The translations under genes and the position numbers were made by a program. The notes beneath the pieces are model-generated. The model was not told where the DNA came from. It saw only the letters and a list, made by a program, of their open reading frames with translations, and searched no databases. This document shows positions 1-8,980 of a stretch of 64,000 nucleotides of DNA, piece by piece (position 1 is the first letter of the stretch; every line of letters begins with the position of its first letter). Source of the DNA: Bacteroidales bacterium (GTDB lineage Bacteria; Bacteroidota; Bacteroidia; Bacteroidales; JAADJA01); NCBI GenBank assembly GCA_021740645.1, contig JAIOZL010000008.1, positions 62,001 to 126,000 of the forward strand. Reading direction: 5' to 3'.

Positions 1-320
1 TTATAAAACTTGCGTGTTTCTTCAAGAAATATATGTACAACAACGTCCACGTAGTCTAACAAAATCCATTCCGCATTTTCAAAACCTTCTTTATGCCAGG
101 GTTTAGCCTTCTTGCTTTTCAGGGCTTCTTCCATTACTGACCCGGCAATTGCTTCCGTTTGAACTTTTGAGGTTCCATGGCAAATGATAAAATAATTACT
201 CACTGCATTATTCAATTTTGTGAGGTTCATACTTATAATTTCATGGCCTTTCTTTTTGAGAATTCCCTCAACAATTATTTTCGCCAGTTCTGCAGATTCC
301 TTAAATTCTTTTTTAGGCAT
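1..320 (-). CDS. rsfS: Ribosomal silencing factor RsfS, partial (C-terminus beyond left edge)
   Basis: About 106 codons are visible, read on the minus strand from the ATG at 320 and running off the window. The translation starts MPKKEFKESAELAKII and contains NYFIICHGTSKVQTEAIAGS and WILLDYVDVVVHIF, both typical of the RsfS/Iojap family. Family members bind ribosomal protein uL14 and block joining of the subunits when nutrients are short. The gene is divergent from birA, with a TACTTTTG box just upstream. Only the last few residues can be missing, as the family is about 105-125 residues long. Confidence 0.93.
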   Translation of the reverse strand, partial: MPKKEFKESAELAKIIVEGILKKKGHEIISMNLTKLNNAVSNYFIICHGTSKVQTEAIAGSVMEEALKSKKAKPWHKEGFENAEWILLDYVDVVVHIFLEETRKFY

Positions 321-342
321 ATATATGGGTTAAATTTATGCG

Positions 343-350
343 CAAAAGTA
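343..350 (-). promoter_or_regulatory. Predicted promoter -7 box of rsfS
   Basis: TACTTTTG on the minus strand matches the Bacteroidota -7 consensus TAnnTTTG exactly and ends 22 bases before the rsfS ATG. A clear -33 TTTG at the usual distance is not obvious. Confidence 0.5.
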
Positions 351-469
351 ATCAATTTCAACTATTAATTGATGTAAACTACACACTTAAGCGAATAAAC
401 GTATAAACTTTTCGTTTGTTTGATAAAAAAATTTACATTAGCAAATTAATCCATCATTAAGGCTGCAAA

Positions 470-1219
470 TTGGGACATTTGAAAATAGGAGAACGGGTTC
501 ATTGGTTTGATGTATTAAAATCAACAAATGAATACCTGACATTGGAATTAGATAACTATTTACCTGGTGAAGTAATCATTACACATTGTCAAAGCAACGG
601 CCTGGGAATGGGCCAGAACACATGGGAAAGTGAAACAAGGAAAAACCTCACTTTCAGTTTTTTTCTCAAGCCAAAATCGATCACTGCCGGGCAACAATTT
701 TTTCTGAATATTTGTATCTCGCTTGGGGTTTTTGATTTTGTAAAGGCCATTGTTCCTAACCAATTAGTGAAAGTGAAATGGCCTAACGACATTTACATCA
801 ATGAAGGAAAAGTTGCCGGAATTTTAATTAAAAATGCCATTAGTGGTAATCAAATCATGCATACTATCATTGGGATAGGATTAAATGTAAATCAACTGGA
901 GTTCAAAAGTGAGGTAAAAAACCCTGTTTCACTCAGGAATTTTCTTATAAGCGAATTGGATTTACAAGATTGCCTTGATAAGTTATGTGTTTCAGTGAAC
1001 CACCGAGTTGATCAGTTAGAATTTGCTTTATTTCATAAGTTAAAGAATGACTACATCGAGGCCTTGTTTGGGACAGGCGAATGGCGGCTTTATAAATACA
1101 ATAACCGGCTGTTAACAGCGACTATTAAAGGCATTTCTGAATTTGGTATGCTTAAGCTAAAGACACGTGAAGGAGAAATAATTGAAGGAGATATTAAGGA
1201 GATTGAATTTGTAATTTAA
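470..1219 (+). CDS. birA: Biotin--[acetyl-CoA-carboxylase] ligase
   Basis: Cytoplasmic enzyme that activates biotin as biotinyl-5'-AMP and transfers it to the carrier lysine of biotin carboxylases. The 249-residue product shows the catalytic KWPNDI at 103-108 and GIGLNVN at 135-141, and lacks the N-terminal DNA-binding domain of the E. coli enzyme, so it should not be a repressor. It begins at a TTG; no in-frame ATG gives a complete N-terminus. The biotin-loop motif is odd: it reads GLGMGQNTW at 44-52, where the family usually has GRGR/Q, so the first arginine is leucine. Its stop overlaps the stop of the convergent SRPBCC gene by 4 bases. Confidence 0.92.
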   Translation: MGHLKIGERVHWFDVLKSTNEYLTLELDNYLPGEVIITHCQSNGLGMGQNTWESETRKNLTFSFFLKPKSITAGQQFFLNICISLGVFDFVKAIVPNQLVKVKWPNDIYINEGKVAGILIKNAISGNQIMHTIIGIGLNVNQLEFKSEVKNPVSLRNFLISELDLQDCLDKLCVSVNHRVDQLEFALFHKLKNDYIEALFGTGEWRLYKYNNRLLTATIKGISEFGMLKLKTREGEIIEGDIKEIEFVI

Positions 1220-1626
1220 AAGTGGGCCTCAACCACTTCCTTTAACTTACCAGCCAATAAATCCACAAAATTTTGTAACGGCCTTGAGGCCATCATCTTG
1301 AGCATAGGATTTAAATCGGCATTTAATTGAATCTGTGTTTTGGAATTCGTTTCATCAATTTCTTGCAAATTGAATTCAAGGGAGAATTTTAGAGGGGAAC
1401 TTCCCACTGCAACATAAGTAATATTTGAAAATTCTTTTTTGTTTCCTACCTCCATTTCGATAGTAGCCATTCCCTGAATAGTAAATGAGCAATGGTCAGC
1501 CGTTGATTTCCAGCTTGTAACCTGCTCCGGCATTAATCTTTCAAAGTGATTAAAATCTTCTAAAAAATGAAAGGTAAAGGCAGCGCTTTTCTCCAGTTTT
1601 ATTTCCTGGCTGGTAAAGTTTGTCAT
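1216..1626 (-). CDS. SRPBCC-superfamily (START/Bet v1-like) protein
   Basis: A 136-residue cytoplasmic protein with no signal peptide. The pattern is that of a helix-grip fold: an N-terminal strand (FTSQEIKLEKSAAFTFHFL), alternating beta strands in the middle, and a long C-terminal helix ending LLAGKLKEVVEAHF. Small SRPBCC proteins carry hydrophobic ligands, but the ligand here cannot be told from sequence. It sits 16 bases downstream of pyrE on the same strand, so the two are probably cotranscribed; I infer no functional link to pyrimidine synthesis from that alone. Function unknown. Confidence 0.75.
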   Translation of the reverse strand: MTNFTSQEIKLEKSAAFTFHFLEDFNHFERLMPEQVTSWKSTADHCSFTIQGMATIEMEVGNKKEFSNITYVAVGSSPLKFSLEFNLQEIDETNSKTQIQLNADLNPMLKMMASRPLQNFVDLLAGKLKEVVEAHF

Positions 1627-1642
1627 GATTTAAATAAGGATT

Positions 1643-2284
1643 TTAAACGTTCCAACTCACAGGATCTTTCCTCCAGGTAATTAAAAGCTTCAGGTCACTG
1701 TCTGAAATGTAGTTACTTTCAATCGCCTGTTTTATCAGTTCATCATAATCAGATAGGGTATGAAGAATGCAACTGGCTTCAGAAAAATTTTTCAGTGCCT
1801 GTGGGAGGTTATAGCTAAAAATAGCAGTCATACCTTTTACGTCACAACCCGCACTCCTCAAAGCCTCAACCGCATTTAAACTGCTTTTCCCGGTTGACAC
1901 AAGGTCTTCAATCACAACAACTGATTGACCTGATTCATATGCACCTTCTATTTTATTCTCCAGTCCGTGAGCCTTTTCAGAAGAACGAACATATACAAAT
2001 GGCAGGCCTAATTCATGAGCGACCAATACCCCATGGGCGATGGCACCCGTGGCAACCCCGGCGATTAAATCCACATTGGGATATTCTTCTGAAATAATAT
2101 TGACAAACTGCTGACGGATATATGTCCTGATTTTAGGATACGAAAGCGTTTTCCTGTTATCGCAGTAAATGGGTGATTTCAATCCTGATGCCCATGTAAA
2201 AGGTTCCTTTACGTTAAGCTTGATTGCCTTTATCTGTAAAAGATATTCTGAAATAGTTGCAGCAACTTCTGTGTTATAAATCAT
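1643..2284 (-). CDS. pyrE: Orotate phosphoribosyltransferase
   Basis: Converts orotate and PRPP to orotidine 5'-monophosphate in de novo pyrimidine synthesis. The 213-residue protein carries the PRPP-binding loop VVVIEDLVSTGKS at 122-134, the substrate-side SGLKSPIYCDNR near 33-44 and the flexible-loop lysine in SSEKAHG at 101-107, all as expected for a PyrE dimer. Length is usual. The promoter box ends only 4 bases before the ATG, so the mRNA may be almost leaderless. An SRPBCC gene follows 16 bases downstream. Divergent from coaD. Confidence 0.95.
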   Translation of the reverse strand: MIYNTEVAATISEYLLQIKAIKLNVKEPFTWASGLKSPIYCDNRKTLSYPKIRTYIRQQFVNIISEEYPNVDLIAGVATGAIAHGVLVAHELGLPFVYVRSSEKAHGLENKIEGAYESGQSVVVIEDLVSTGKSSLNAVEALRSAGCDVKGMTAIFSYNLPQALKNFSEASCILHTLSDYDELIKQAIESNYISDSDLKLLITWRKDPVSWNV

Positions 2285-2288
2285 GAGG

Positions 2289-2316
2289 CAAAATTATGGG
2301 TTTTTAGGAATACAAA
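2289..2316 (-). promoter_or_regulatory. Predicted pyrE promoter (-33 TTTG and -7 TAATTTTG)
   Basis: On the minus strand TTTG (2316-2313) and TAATTTTG (2296-2289) are separated by 16 bases, a good Bacteroidota promoter. The -7 box ends 4 bases before the ATG at 2284, so transcription should start at or very near the start codon. Confidence 0.6.
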
Positions 2317-2434
2317 CATTAAAAATTCATTAACAAATGTAAGAATTTTAACTTAACAGAATCATCAAAAGTAAATAATGCCTGATAGTGCAATTAACAG
2401 AAACATTTCGACTCTTTCTTAAATCTTAATTTCT

Positions 2435-2442
2435 TACTTTTG
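2435..2442 (+). promoter_or_regulatory. Predicted promoter -7 box of coaD
   Basis: TACTTTTG, a perfect TAnnTTTG match, lies 17 bases upstream of the coaD ATG. Confidence 0.5.
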
Positions 2443-2459
2443 TTTTAAAATCAGATGAA

Positions 2460-2933
2460 ATGAAAAAAACCGCTGTATTCCCCGGTTCCTTTGACCCTAT
2501 TACACGTGGGCATGAATCTGTTATTCTTAGGGCACTTCCTTTATTCGACGAGGTGTATGTGGCCATTGGCATGAATGCAGAAAAGAATAGTTTCTTCACC
2601 CTTGAACAAAGGATTAAATTCCTTGAAACCGTTTTTATCAATCAACCTAAAGTAAAAGTTGTAAAATATAAAGGACTTACTGTTGATTTCTGCAAACAGG
2701 TTGATGCTGCTTATCTTCTAAGGGGATTAAGGACATCTGCTGATTTTGAATTTGAGCGGAGTATCGGGCAAATCAATAAAAAACTTTACCCAGGAATTGA
2801 AACTATCTTCTTTTTAACAGATCCACAATATACTTCCTTAAACTCTGGAATTGTCAGGGATATACTGCGACATGGTGGCGATGCAGGTCAGTTTATTCCT
2901 GAAAGCATAAATTTGAAAGATTTAGGATATTAA
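2460..2933 (+). CDS. coaD: Pantetheine-phosphate adenylyltransferase
   Basis: Transfers AMP from ATP to 4'-phosphopantetheine, the penultimate step of coenzyme A synthesis. The 157-residue protein has the nucleotidyltransferase TxxH region GSFDPITRGH at 9-18, the RGLRT motif at 88-92 and the second ATP loop TSLNSGIVRD at 125-134, where most family members have SSSxVR. Length is normal for the hexameric bacterial enzyme. The start follows a TAnnTTTG promoter and is the first ATG of the frame. Divergent from pyrE. Confidence 0.95.
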   Translation: MKKTAVFPGSFDPITRGHESVILRALPLFDEVYVAIGMNAEKNSFFTLEQRIKFLETVFINQPKVKVVKYKGLTVDFCKQVDAAYLLRGLRTSADFEFERSIGQINKKLYPGIETIFFLTDPQYTSLNSGIVRDILRHGGDAGQFIPESINLKDLGY

Positions 2934-2978
2934 GCTAGCATTCAATATAATTTACTTTATTGACGTTATTCTCTTCTT

Positions 2979-4376
2979 ATGAGCCGATTGGTATTTTTTT
3001 CATTCTATATTGCTGTATCCCTTGTTAGCCTGGTTTCTCAGGGACAATCTACCATATTGGAAGGGACTATCCCGGGCGCAGAAAATGCAGAAGTCAGGTT
3101 AATGGTTTATGCCGACCAAATATCTTATAAGCTAGAAATTTTAGATCGAACTTATTTGAGTGAAAATGGCGCCTATAATTTTGAAATTGAACTGCAAGAA
3201 ATAAACCTTGTATACCTTGAAATTGAGTATTTTACCTTTGCCTTGTTTCTGGAGCCCGGAGGTCATTATATTTTGCAGTCTGATTCGATTAGTCCTGATG
3301 ATGTGTACAGGCCATATTATAATAAAGATTTGCTTCCAGCTCAATTGCTTACTGAGCCCGAACCCGGACTAAATAAGCTTATCAATGGATTCAATGTCCA
3401 GTACAATGAATTTACAAGTACTAATTTCGGCGGAAAATATCTTAATCGTCAAGTAAATTTCATCAATGCATTCAGGGAAGAGATAATCCCAATTTATGAG
3501 GCTTATGACCATCCCTTTTTATTGGATTATATTAGGTATAAAATAGCTTCGATTGAGTTGATAGTGGCCCCCACAAAAAAACCAAAGCTTTTTTCAGAAT
3601 ATTTCGAAAACAAACCTGTTAAATACAACAATCCAGAGTATATGGACTTCTTTAATGCCTTTTTTAATCAGCATATTACTACCAATAATAAATTTATTCA
3701 AAGATCTGATCTTATTTCAACCATTAATTCTCAAAACAAGTATCCAGCACTTTTTGATTCTTTAGGAAAAGACACCTTGCTGAGAAATGAAAAGATCAGA
3801 GAACTGGCTTGTTTGAAAACCCTAAAAGAGCTCTATAAGAACGAAGCCTATTCACAATCCCATATTTTAAACTTCCTAAAATATGTGGCTAAAAATTCAA
3901 AGTTTAAAGTTCATGCTGAAATAGCAGAAAATTTATACGATGAACTTACCCATCTTCAACAATCGTATCCGGCCCCCGAATTTATTCTTCCTGATTTGGC
4001 CGGTAAACCCTTTGCACTTTCAATGTTTAAAGGAAAACCGGTGTATTTGGGATTTTTTACCACATGGAGTTATGCCTGTCTGGCCGAATTTGAATTGATG
4101 GACCAATTATTCCATCAATACAAAAACCAAATAACGTTTATAAGCATATCACTCGACAAAAACAAAGATGTAATTTCAAGATTTAAAAGTGAAAAAAGCT
4201 ACAATTGGACATTTCTGTATAATGGAAATAATTTCGACCTGATAAACGACTACCGCATTAAAACTTTTCCTCTGTTCGTTCTTATTGACAAGGAGGGTAA
4301 AGTGGTTCAATATCCCGCTTATAAACCAAGCGAAATTATAAGCAAAGAACTGGATAAACTTTTAAAAGAAAATTAG
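2979..4376 (+). CDS. Exported TlpA/AhpC-TSA-like thioredoxin-fold protein with SxxC motif
   Basis: A 465-residue exported protein: a hydrophobic signal sequence (about 1-22), a beta-rich N-terminal part like the domains preceding Bacteroidota TlpA proteins, a helical middle, and a C-terminal thioredoxin fold from about 330. The active-site stretch is TTWSYAC at 361-367: the first redox residue is serine (S364, codon AGT) and only the resolving-position cysteine C367 remains. The cis-proline segment FPLFVLID is kept. It is therefore unlikely to act as a normal dithiol oxidoreductase; a one-cysteine or structural role is possible. It lies between coaD and secA. Confidence 0.8.
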   Translation: MSRLVFFSFYIAVSLVSLVSQGQSTILEGTIPGAENAEVRLMVYADQISYKLEILDRTYLSENGAYNFEIELQEINLVYLEIEYFTFALFLEPGGHYILQSDSISPDDVYRPYYNKDLLPAQLLTEPEPGLNKLINGFNVQYNEFTSTNFGGKYLNRQVNFINAFREEIIPIYEAYDHPFLLDYIRYKIASIELIVAPTKKPKLFSEYFENKPVKYNNPEYMDFFNAFFNQHITTNNKFIQRSDLISTINSQNKYPALFDSLGKDTLLRNEKIRELACLKTLKELYKNEAYSQSHILNFLKYVAKNSKFKVHAEIAENLYDELTHLQQSYPAPEFILPDLAGKPFALSMFKGKPVYLGFFTTWSYACLAEFELMDQLFHQYKNQITFISISLDKNKDVISRFKSEKSYNWTFLYNGNNFDLINDYRIKTFPLFVLIDKEGKVVQYPAYKPSEIISKELDKLLKEN

Positions 4377-4389
4377 GTCAGGCACAAAT

Positions 4390-4408
4390 CCCAAAGGAAT
4401 GGGTTTTT
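4390..4408 (+). terminator. Weak rho-independent terminator candidate
   Basis: CCCA and TGGG arms around the loop AAGGAA, followed by TTTTT, lie just after the thioredoxin-fold gene. The stem is only 4 bp. Confidence 0.4.
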
Positions 4409-4412
4409 CTTT

Positions 4413-4420
4413 TAATTTTG
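4413..4420 (+). promoter_or_regulatory. Possible promoter -7 box for secA
   Basis: TAATTTTG matches TAnnTTTG and precedes secA by 106 bases, implying a leader of about 100 nt. The -33 element is not clear. Confidence 0.35.
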
Positions 4421-4526
4421 CGTGCTATTTATGACGGTTTGTCACAAAAATATCATTGCTCTAATCAGGAATGATAATTGCTAATCTAGTTTTCACAAAT
4501 TTCGATAGAGATAAATAATATATATC

Positions 4527-7500
4527 ATGGCCAAATTCCTTGAAAAAATACTTGGAACGAAATCCGACAAAGATTTAAAAGCGATAAAACCTTTGCAGCA
4601 AAAGATCATTGCTGCTTATGAAAAAATCAAATTACTCAGTAATGACGAATTAAGAGCAAAAACTGAAGAGTTTAAAGCAAAGATTAAAGAGAATATCCGG
4701 GAAGAAGAAATGCAGGTCCAGGAAATAAAAAACAGCCTTGCTGATGAACAGGATGTAGATGTGAATGAAAAGGAAAAACTCTGGAAAAAAGTGGACGACC
4801 TTGAAACCCTTATATACGAAAAGACACAGGAAACTCTAAATGAAATCCTTCCGGAGGCCTTTTCGGTTATAAAAGAAACAGCCCGGCGTTTTTTCGAAAA
4901 CAAGACTGTGGAAGTCACTGCCAATGATTTCGATCGGGAACTTGCCACTCAAAATGAACATGTAAATATCTCAGGCGGTAAAGCCTTATATAGCAACGAA
5001 TGGGTCGCAGGTGGCAATAAGATTACCTGGGACATGGTCCATTATGACGTGCAGCTCATTGGTGGTGTGGTTTTGCATCAGGGAAAAATTGCTGAGATGG
5101 CAACAGGTGAAGGAAAAACCCTTGTGGCTACCCTTCCGGTTTATTTGAATGCCCTCCCGGGTAAAGGAGTTCATTTGGTTACGGTGAATGATTACCTTGC
5201 AAAACGTGACTCGGAGTGGATGGGAGTTCTTTTCCAATTCCACGGATTAAGAGTTGATTGTATCGACAGGCACCAACCCAATTCAAATGACAGAAGAAAA
5301 GCCTACCTGGCTGATATCACCTATGGCACTAACAATGAATTTGGCTTTGATTATCTGCGTGATAATATGACTGCTTTTCCTGATGAACTGGTTCAGCGGC
5401 CTCACAATTTTGCCATTGTAGATGAGGTTGACTCTGTTCTTATTGATGATGCCCGTACTCCTTTAATCATATCTGGCCCAACTCCAAAAGGCGACACACA
5501 GGAATTTGACCAGTTCAGACCTATGGTGCAAAAACTATACACTACCCAAAAAAACCTGGTAACAAAAATTTTGGCTGATGCAAAAAAAATGCTCTCCGAC
5601 AAATCTGAATCAGAGAATGAGAAAAAGGGAGGTGAGAATTTGTTACGTGCTTTTAAAGGATTACCTAAAAATAAAGCGCTTATCAAATTTCTGAGTGAAG
5701 AGGGCATGCGAACACTAATGCAAAAAACCGAAAACTTCTACCTTCAGGAACAAGCCAAAAATATGCACGTAATTACTGATGAGTTGTTTTTTGTTATTGA
5801 TGAAAAATCCAATTCTGTCGATTTAACTGAAAAAGGTATAAACCTTATCAACGAATCAGCCGGTGATGAAGATTTTTATGTGTTACCAGATGTAGGCGCT
5901 GAAATTGCTGAACTGGAAAAAACAGACTTGTCTGAAAATAAAAAACTGGAAAAGAAAAGTGAAATTCTAAGAGACTTTTCAGCAAAGTCGGAACGTGTAC
6001 ACACGGTTAATCAGCTCTTGAAAGCCTATACCATGTTCGAAAAGGATGTAGAGTATGTAATCATGGATAACAAGATAAAAATTGTGGATGAGCAAACCGG
6101 CCGTATAATGGAAGGACGGAGATATTCTGATGGCCTTCATCAGGCCATTGAAGCAAAAGAGGATGTTAAAGTTGAAGCAGCTACCCAAACTTATGCTACC
6201 ATCACCCTGCAGAACTACTTCAGGATGTATAAGAAATTATCCGGGATGACGGGTACTGCAGAAACTGAAGCCGGTGAATTCTGGGATATCTACAAATTAG
6301 ATTGTGTGGTAATTCCTACCAATAAACCCATTTCACGTGATGATCGTGAAGATATGGTCTTTAAGACTAAAAGAGAAAAATATAATTCCGTTATCGATGA
6401 AATTGAGAAGTTAGTCAACGGAAAGCGGCCGGTGCTGGTCGGTACTACCTCAGTAGAAACATCTGAATTATTAAGCCGAATGCTCACCCGAAGAAATATT
6501 AAACACAATGTACTAAATGCCAAGTTGCACCAAAAAGAAGCGAGTATTGTAAAAGAAGCAGGACAACCAGGTACAGTTACCATAGCAACCAACATGGCAG
6601 GCCGGGGAACGGATATTAAATTAGGCCCTGGGGTTAAAGATTCGGGTGGACTGGCTATTATCGGAACTGAACGCCATGACTCAAGGCGGGTAGACAGGCA
6701 GTTACGTGGTCGTGCAGGTCGTCAGGGTGACCCGGGTAGCTCCCAGTTCTTTGTCTCTCTTGAAGATGATCTTATGAGAATGTTCGGTTCGGAAAGAATT
6801 GCCAAGATCATGGACAGAATGGGAATTAAAGAAGGGGAAGTTATCCAACACTCCATGATTACAAAATCCATTGAAAGGGCACAAAAGAAAGTGGAAGAAA
6901 ACAACTTTGGGATTAGGAAACGTTTACTCGAATATGATGATGTGATGAATGCCCAGAGGGAGGTGATCTATAAAAAGAGAAAACACGCCCTGTTTGGCGA
7001 ACGACTTTCCATTGACATTTCCAATATGATGTATGATGCCATTGAGCAGGTTATTATGGACCATCAGGACAGTAGGAACTTCGAAGGATTCAAACTGGAA
7101 ATGCTTAAAGTATTTGCTATTGATGCACCCTATAATGAAAAAGATTTTCTGGCAAAGGATAAGGACGAAATGACGGAAGAAATTTTCCAACTCGTATACA
7201 AAAACTACCAGGAAAAAAACAAGAAAATATGTGAAAAGGCACTTCCTGTTATTAAAGATGTGTATGAAAATAATTCACAATACGAAAATATTGCTATTCC
7301 AATAACGGATGGGGTAAAGGAAACCCAGGTAGTTGCTAACCTTAAGCGAGCCGTCGAGAACAATGGCCAGGAAGTAATCCTTGCAATTGAGAAGGGAGTG
7401 ACACTTAGCCATATCGATAATGCCTGGAAGGAACACCTGCGGGAATTGGATGATCTTAAACAATCCGTTCAAACGGCAACCTATGAGCAAAAAGATCCTT

Positions 7501-7811
7501 TACTTATTTATAAGTTCGAGTCCTTCGAATTGTTTAAAAGTATGATCCAGAGAACAAATAAAGAGATAGATTCGTTTTTGGTGAAAGGTACTTTGCCTGG
7601 TCAGCAAGCGGATGTTAGACAGGCTCAGGCTCCCAGAAGAACAGATATGTCCCGGTTTAAGGAGCAACGTACTGACCTTCTGTCACAAGCCCATAGCAAC
7701 ACACAGGCAGAACAGAAGTCTCAGCCGGTAACCAGGGAGAAAAAAGTAGGAAGAAATGATCCCTGCCCTTGTGGAAGCGGGAAAAAGTTTAAACAATGCC
7801 ACGGAAAATAA
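4527..7811 (+). CDS. secA: Protein translocase ATPase SecA
   Basis: Motor ATPase that pushes preproteins through SecYEG, including all the signal-peptide-bearing T9SS cargo in this window. The 1094-residue product has the Walker A region MATGEGKT near 191-198, the DEVDS Walker B region, the GTDIKLG and [21 protein letters not shown] helicase motifs, and a C-terminal zinc-binding tail [15 protein letters not shown]. It is longer than the E. coli protein (901 residues) because of charged insertions in the first nucleotide-binding domain, a usual feature in Bacteroidota. A single start and no interruption are seen. Confidence 0.98.
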   Translation: MAKFLEKILGTKSDKDLKAIKPLQQKIIAAYEKIKLLSNDELRAKTEEFKAKIKENIREEEMQVQEIKNSLADEQDVDVNEKEKLWKKVDDLETLIYEKTQETLNEILPEAFSVIKETARRFFENKTVEVTANDFDRELATQNEHVNISGGKALYSNEWVAGGNKITWDMVHYDVQLIGGVVLHQGKIAEMATGEGKTLVATLPVYLNALPGKGVHLVTVNDYLAKRDSEWMGVLFQFHGLRVDCIDRHQPNSNDRRKAYLADITYGTNNEFGFDYLRDNMTAFPDELVQRPHNFAIVDEVDSVLIDDARTPLIISGPTPKGDTQEFDQFRPMVQKLYTTQKNLVTKILADAKKMLSDKSESENEKKGGENLLRAFKGLPKNKALIKFLSEEGMRTLMQKTENFYLQEQAKNMHVITDELFFVIDEKSNSVDLTEKGINLINESAGDEDFYVLPDVGAEIAELEKTDLSENKKLEKKSEILRDFSAKSERVHTVNQLLKAYTMFEKDVEYVIMDNKIKIVDEQTGRIMEGRRYSDGLHQAIEAKEDVKVEAATQTYATITLQNYFRMYKKLSGMTGTAETEAGEFWDIYKLDCVVIPTNKPISRDDREDMVFKTKREKYNSVIDEIEKLVNGKRPVLVGTTSVETSELLSRMLTRRNIKHNVLNAKLHQKEASIVKEAGQPGTVTIATNMAGRGTDIKLGPGVKDSGGLAIIGTERHDSRRVDRQLRGRAGRQGDPGSSQFFVSLEDDLMRMFGSERIAKIMDRMGIKEGEVIQHSMITKSIERAQKKVEENNFGIRKRLLEYDDVMNAQREVIYKKRKHALFGERLSIDISNMMYDAIEQVIMDHQDSRNFEGFKLEMLKVFAIDAPYNEKDFLAKDKDEMTEEIFQLVYKNYQEKNKKICEKALPVIKDVYENNSQYENIAIPITDGVKETQVVANLKRAVENNGQEVILAIEKGVTLSHIDNAWKEHLRELDDLKQSVQTATYEQKDPLLIYKFESFELFKSMIQRTNKEIDSFLVKGTLPGQQADVRQAQAPRRTDMSRFKEQRTDLLSQAHSNTQAEQKSQPVTREKKVGRNDPCPCGSGKKFKQCHGK

Positions 7812-7869
7812 AACCTTAACTCAGCAATCACTATTAACTCACATCTGTATATAATTTAGGCGCCTACCA

Positions 7870-8787
7870 ATGTCCATTATTGTTGAAAATATCACGAAAG
7901 AATATGGGAGTCAAAAAGCCCTTGACAATGTTACTTTTAAAATAAATGCAGGAGAAGTAATTGGCCTTTTAGGTCCTAACGGAGCGGGAAAATCCACCTT
8001 GATGAAAATAATTACCTGCTTTATTCCCCCTACTTCCGGCAATGTCAGCGTATATGGAAATAATATTTATGAGCATTCCATTGAAGTACGGAAACATGTG
8101 GGTTACCTTCCTGAAAATAATCCACTCTATCTTGAATTATATGTACGTGAATATCTTGAATTTGTAGCAGGTATTTACAAGGTAGCTAACAAAAAAAACA
8201 GAATAGATGAAATGATCGGTATGACTGGGTTAGGTGCTGAACAAAAGAAAAAGATAGGGGCATTATCCAAAGGTTATCGCCAAAGGGTAGGACTTGCTCA
8301 GGCCCTGATCCACAATCCGGATGTTCTGATATTGGATGAACCTACATCAGGGCTTGACCCCAATCAGCTTATTGAAATCAGAAATTTGATAAAAAAAGTG
8401 GGAGAAGAAAAAACGGTTATGCTTTCTACCCATATAATGCAAGAAGTAGAAGCAGTTTGCGATAGGGTAATTATCATTGATAAAGGGAAAATTGTAGCGG
8501 ATGATACTACAAGCGAATTAGCCTCAATGGCATCACGTAGTGGAAGAATAAGGGTAGAATTTAACAAAAAGGTATCTGTTGACTTACTTAAATCCATTAA
8601 AGGAGTGAAGGACGCTATAAGAATTTCGGATAGAATTTTTGATTTAATCGCTGAAAAAGGGGATATGCGTGAACAAATTTTCAATTTTGCCGTTAAAAAC
8701 CATCTGGCTGTGTTATCGATGCAACAAACAGGAACTGGGATGGAGGCCATTTTTCAAGACCTAACCCGCAAAAAATCTGAAAGTTAA
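7870..8787 (+). CDS. gldA: ABC transporter ATP-binding protein, GldA-like
   Basis: A 305-residue ATPase with Walker A GPNGAGKST at 35-43, the signature LSKGYRQR at 132-139 and Walker B LILDEPTSG at 153-161, followed by a 90-residue C-terminal extension typical of DrrA/GldA-type exporters. The sequence resembles GldA of Flavobacterium, which works with GldF and GldG; neither partner is next door, and GldA-like proteins also occur in non-gliding Bacteroidota. The membrane partner must therefore be elsewhere. Located 58 bases after secA on the same strand. Confidence 0.82.
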   Translation: MSIIVENITKEYGSQKALDNVTFKINAGEVIGLLGPNGAGKSTLMKIITCFIPPTSGNVSVYGNNIYEHSIEVRKHVGYLPENNPLYLELYVREYLEFVAGIYKVANKKNRIDEMIGMTGLGAEQKKKIGALSKGYRQRVGLAQALIHNPDVLILDEPTSGLDPNQLIEIRNLIKKVGEEKTVMLSTHIMQEVEAVCDRVIIIDKGKIVADDTTSELASMASRSGRIRVEFNKKVSVDLLKSIKGVKDAIRISDRIFDLIAEKGDMREQIFNFAVKNHLAVLSMQQTGTGMEAIFQDLTRKKSES

Positions 8788-8845
8788 TATTTTGTTATTG
8801 CAGCCTGTTCGTTCTCAATAAATTTTTTTATTATCATTATTTATA

Positions 8846-8853
8846 TAATTTTG
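8846..8853 (+). promoter_or_regulatory. Predicted metK promoter -7 box
   Basis: TAATTTTG matches TAnnTTTG. Transcription would start near 8860, immediately before the riboswitch aptamer that begins at 8862, which supports both calls. Confidence 0.6.
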
Positions 8854-8861
8854 CAGCAAAT

Positions 8862-8923
8862 GTGGACAGATTTGATTGATTGCAACCACTAAAAAAAATG
8901 CTAAAGCAGTACGCATTTTAGCA
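8862..8923 (+). promoter_or_regulatory. Probable SAM-II riboswitch in the metK leader
   Basis: The aptamer starts with a GTGG (8862-8865)/CCAC (8886-8889) stem. Its loop contains GATTT and ATTGCA, and it is followed by an A-rich linker and TGCTAAAGC (8899-8907), the conserved order of the SAM-II (metA) class as I remember it. GCA of the loop can pair with TGC of the 3' segment to form the pseudoknot. The conserved TGCTAAA (8899-8905) can alternatively pair perfectly with TTTAGCA (8917-8923), a plausible ligand-responsive switch. Placement directly upstream of S-adenosylmethionine synthetase fits feedback control. Found by eye, without a covariance model. Confidence 0.72.
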
Positions 8924-8980
8924 CCAGTCAAGACCTCCACCAAAAAATAAAGACAACAAAACTTTAACATTTTTAATATT

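Noticed and set aside
177..368. 63-codon plus-strand reading frame at the left edge
   Set aside because: It lies antisense to rsfS, whose translation is clearly conserved; the product has no recognisable feature.
4616..4948. Serine/phenylalanine-rich 110-codon minus-strand reading frame
   Set aside because: It is antisense to the charged N-terminal helices of SecA and has no independent support.
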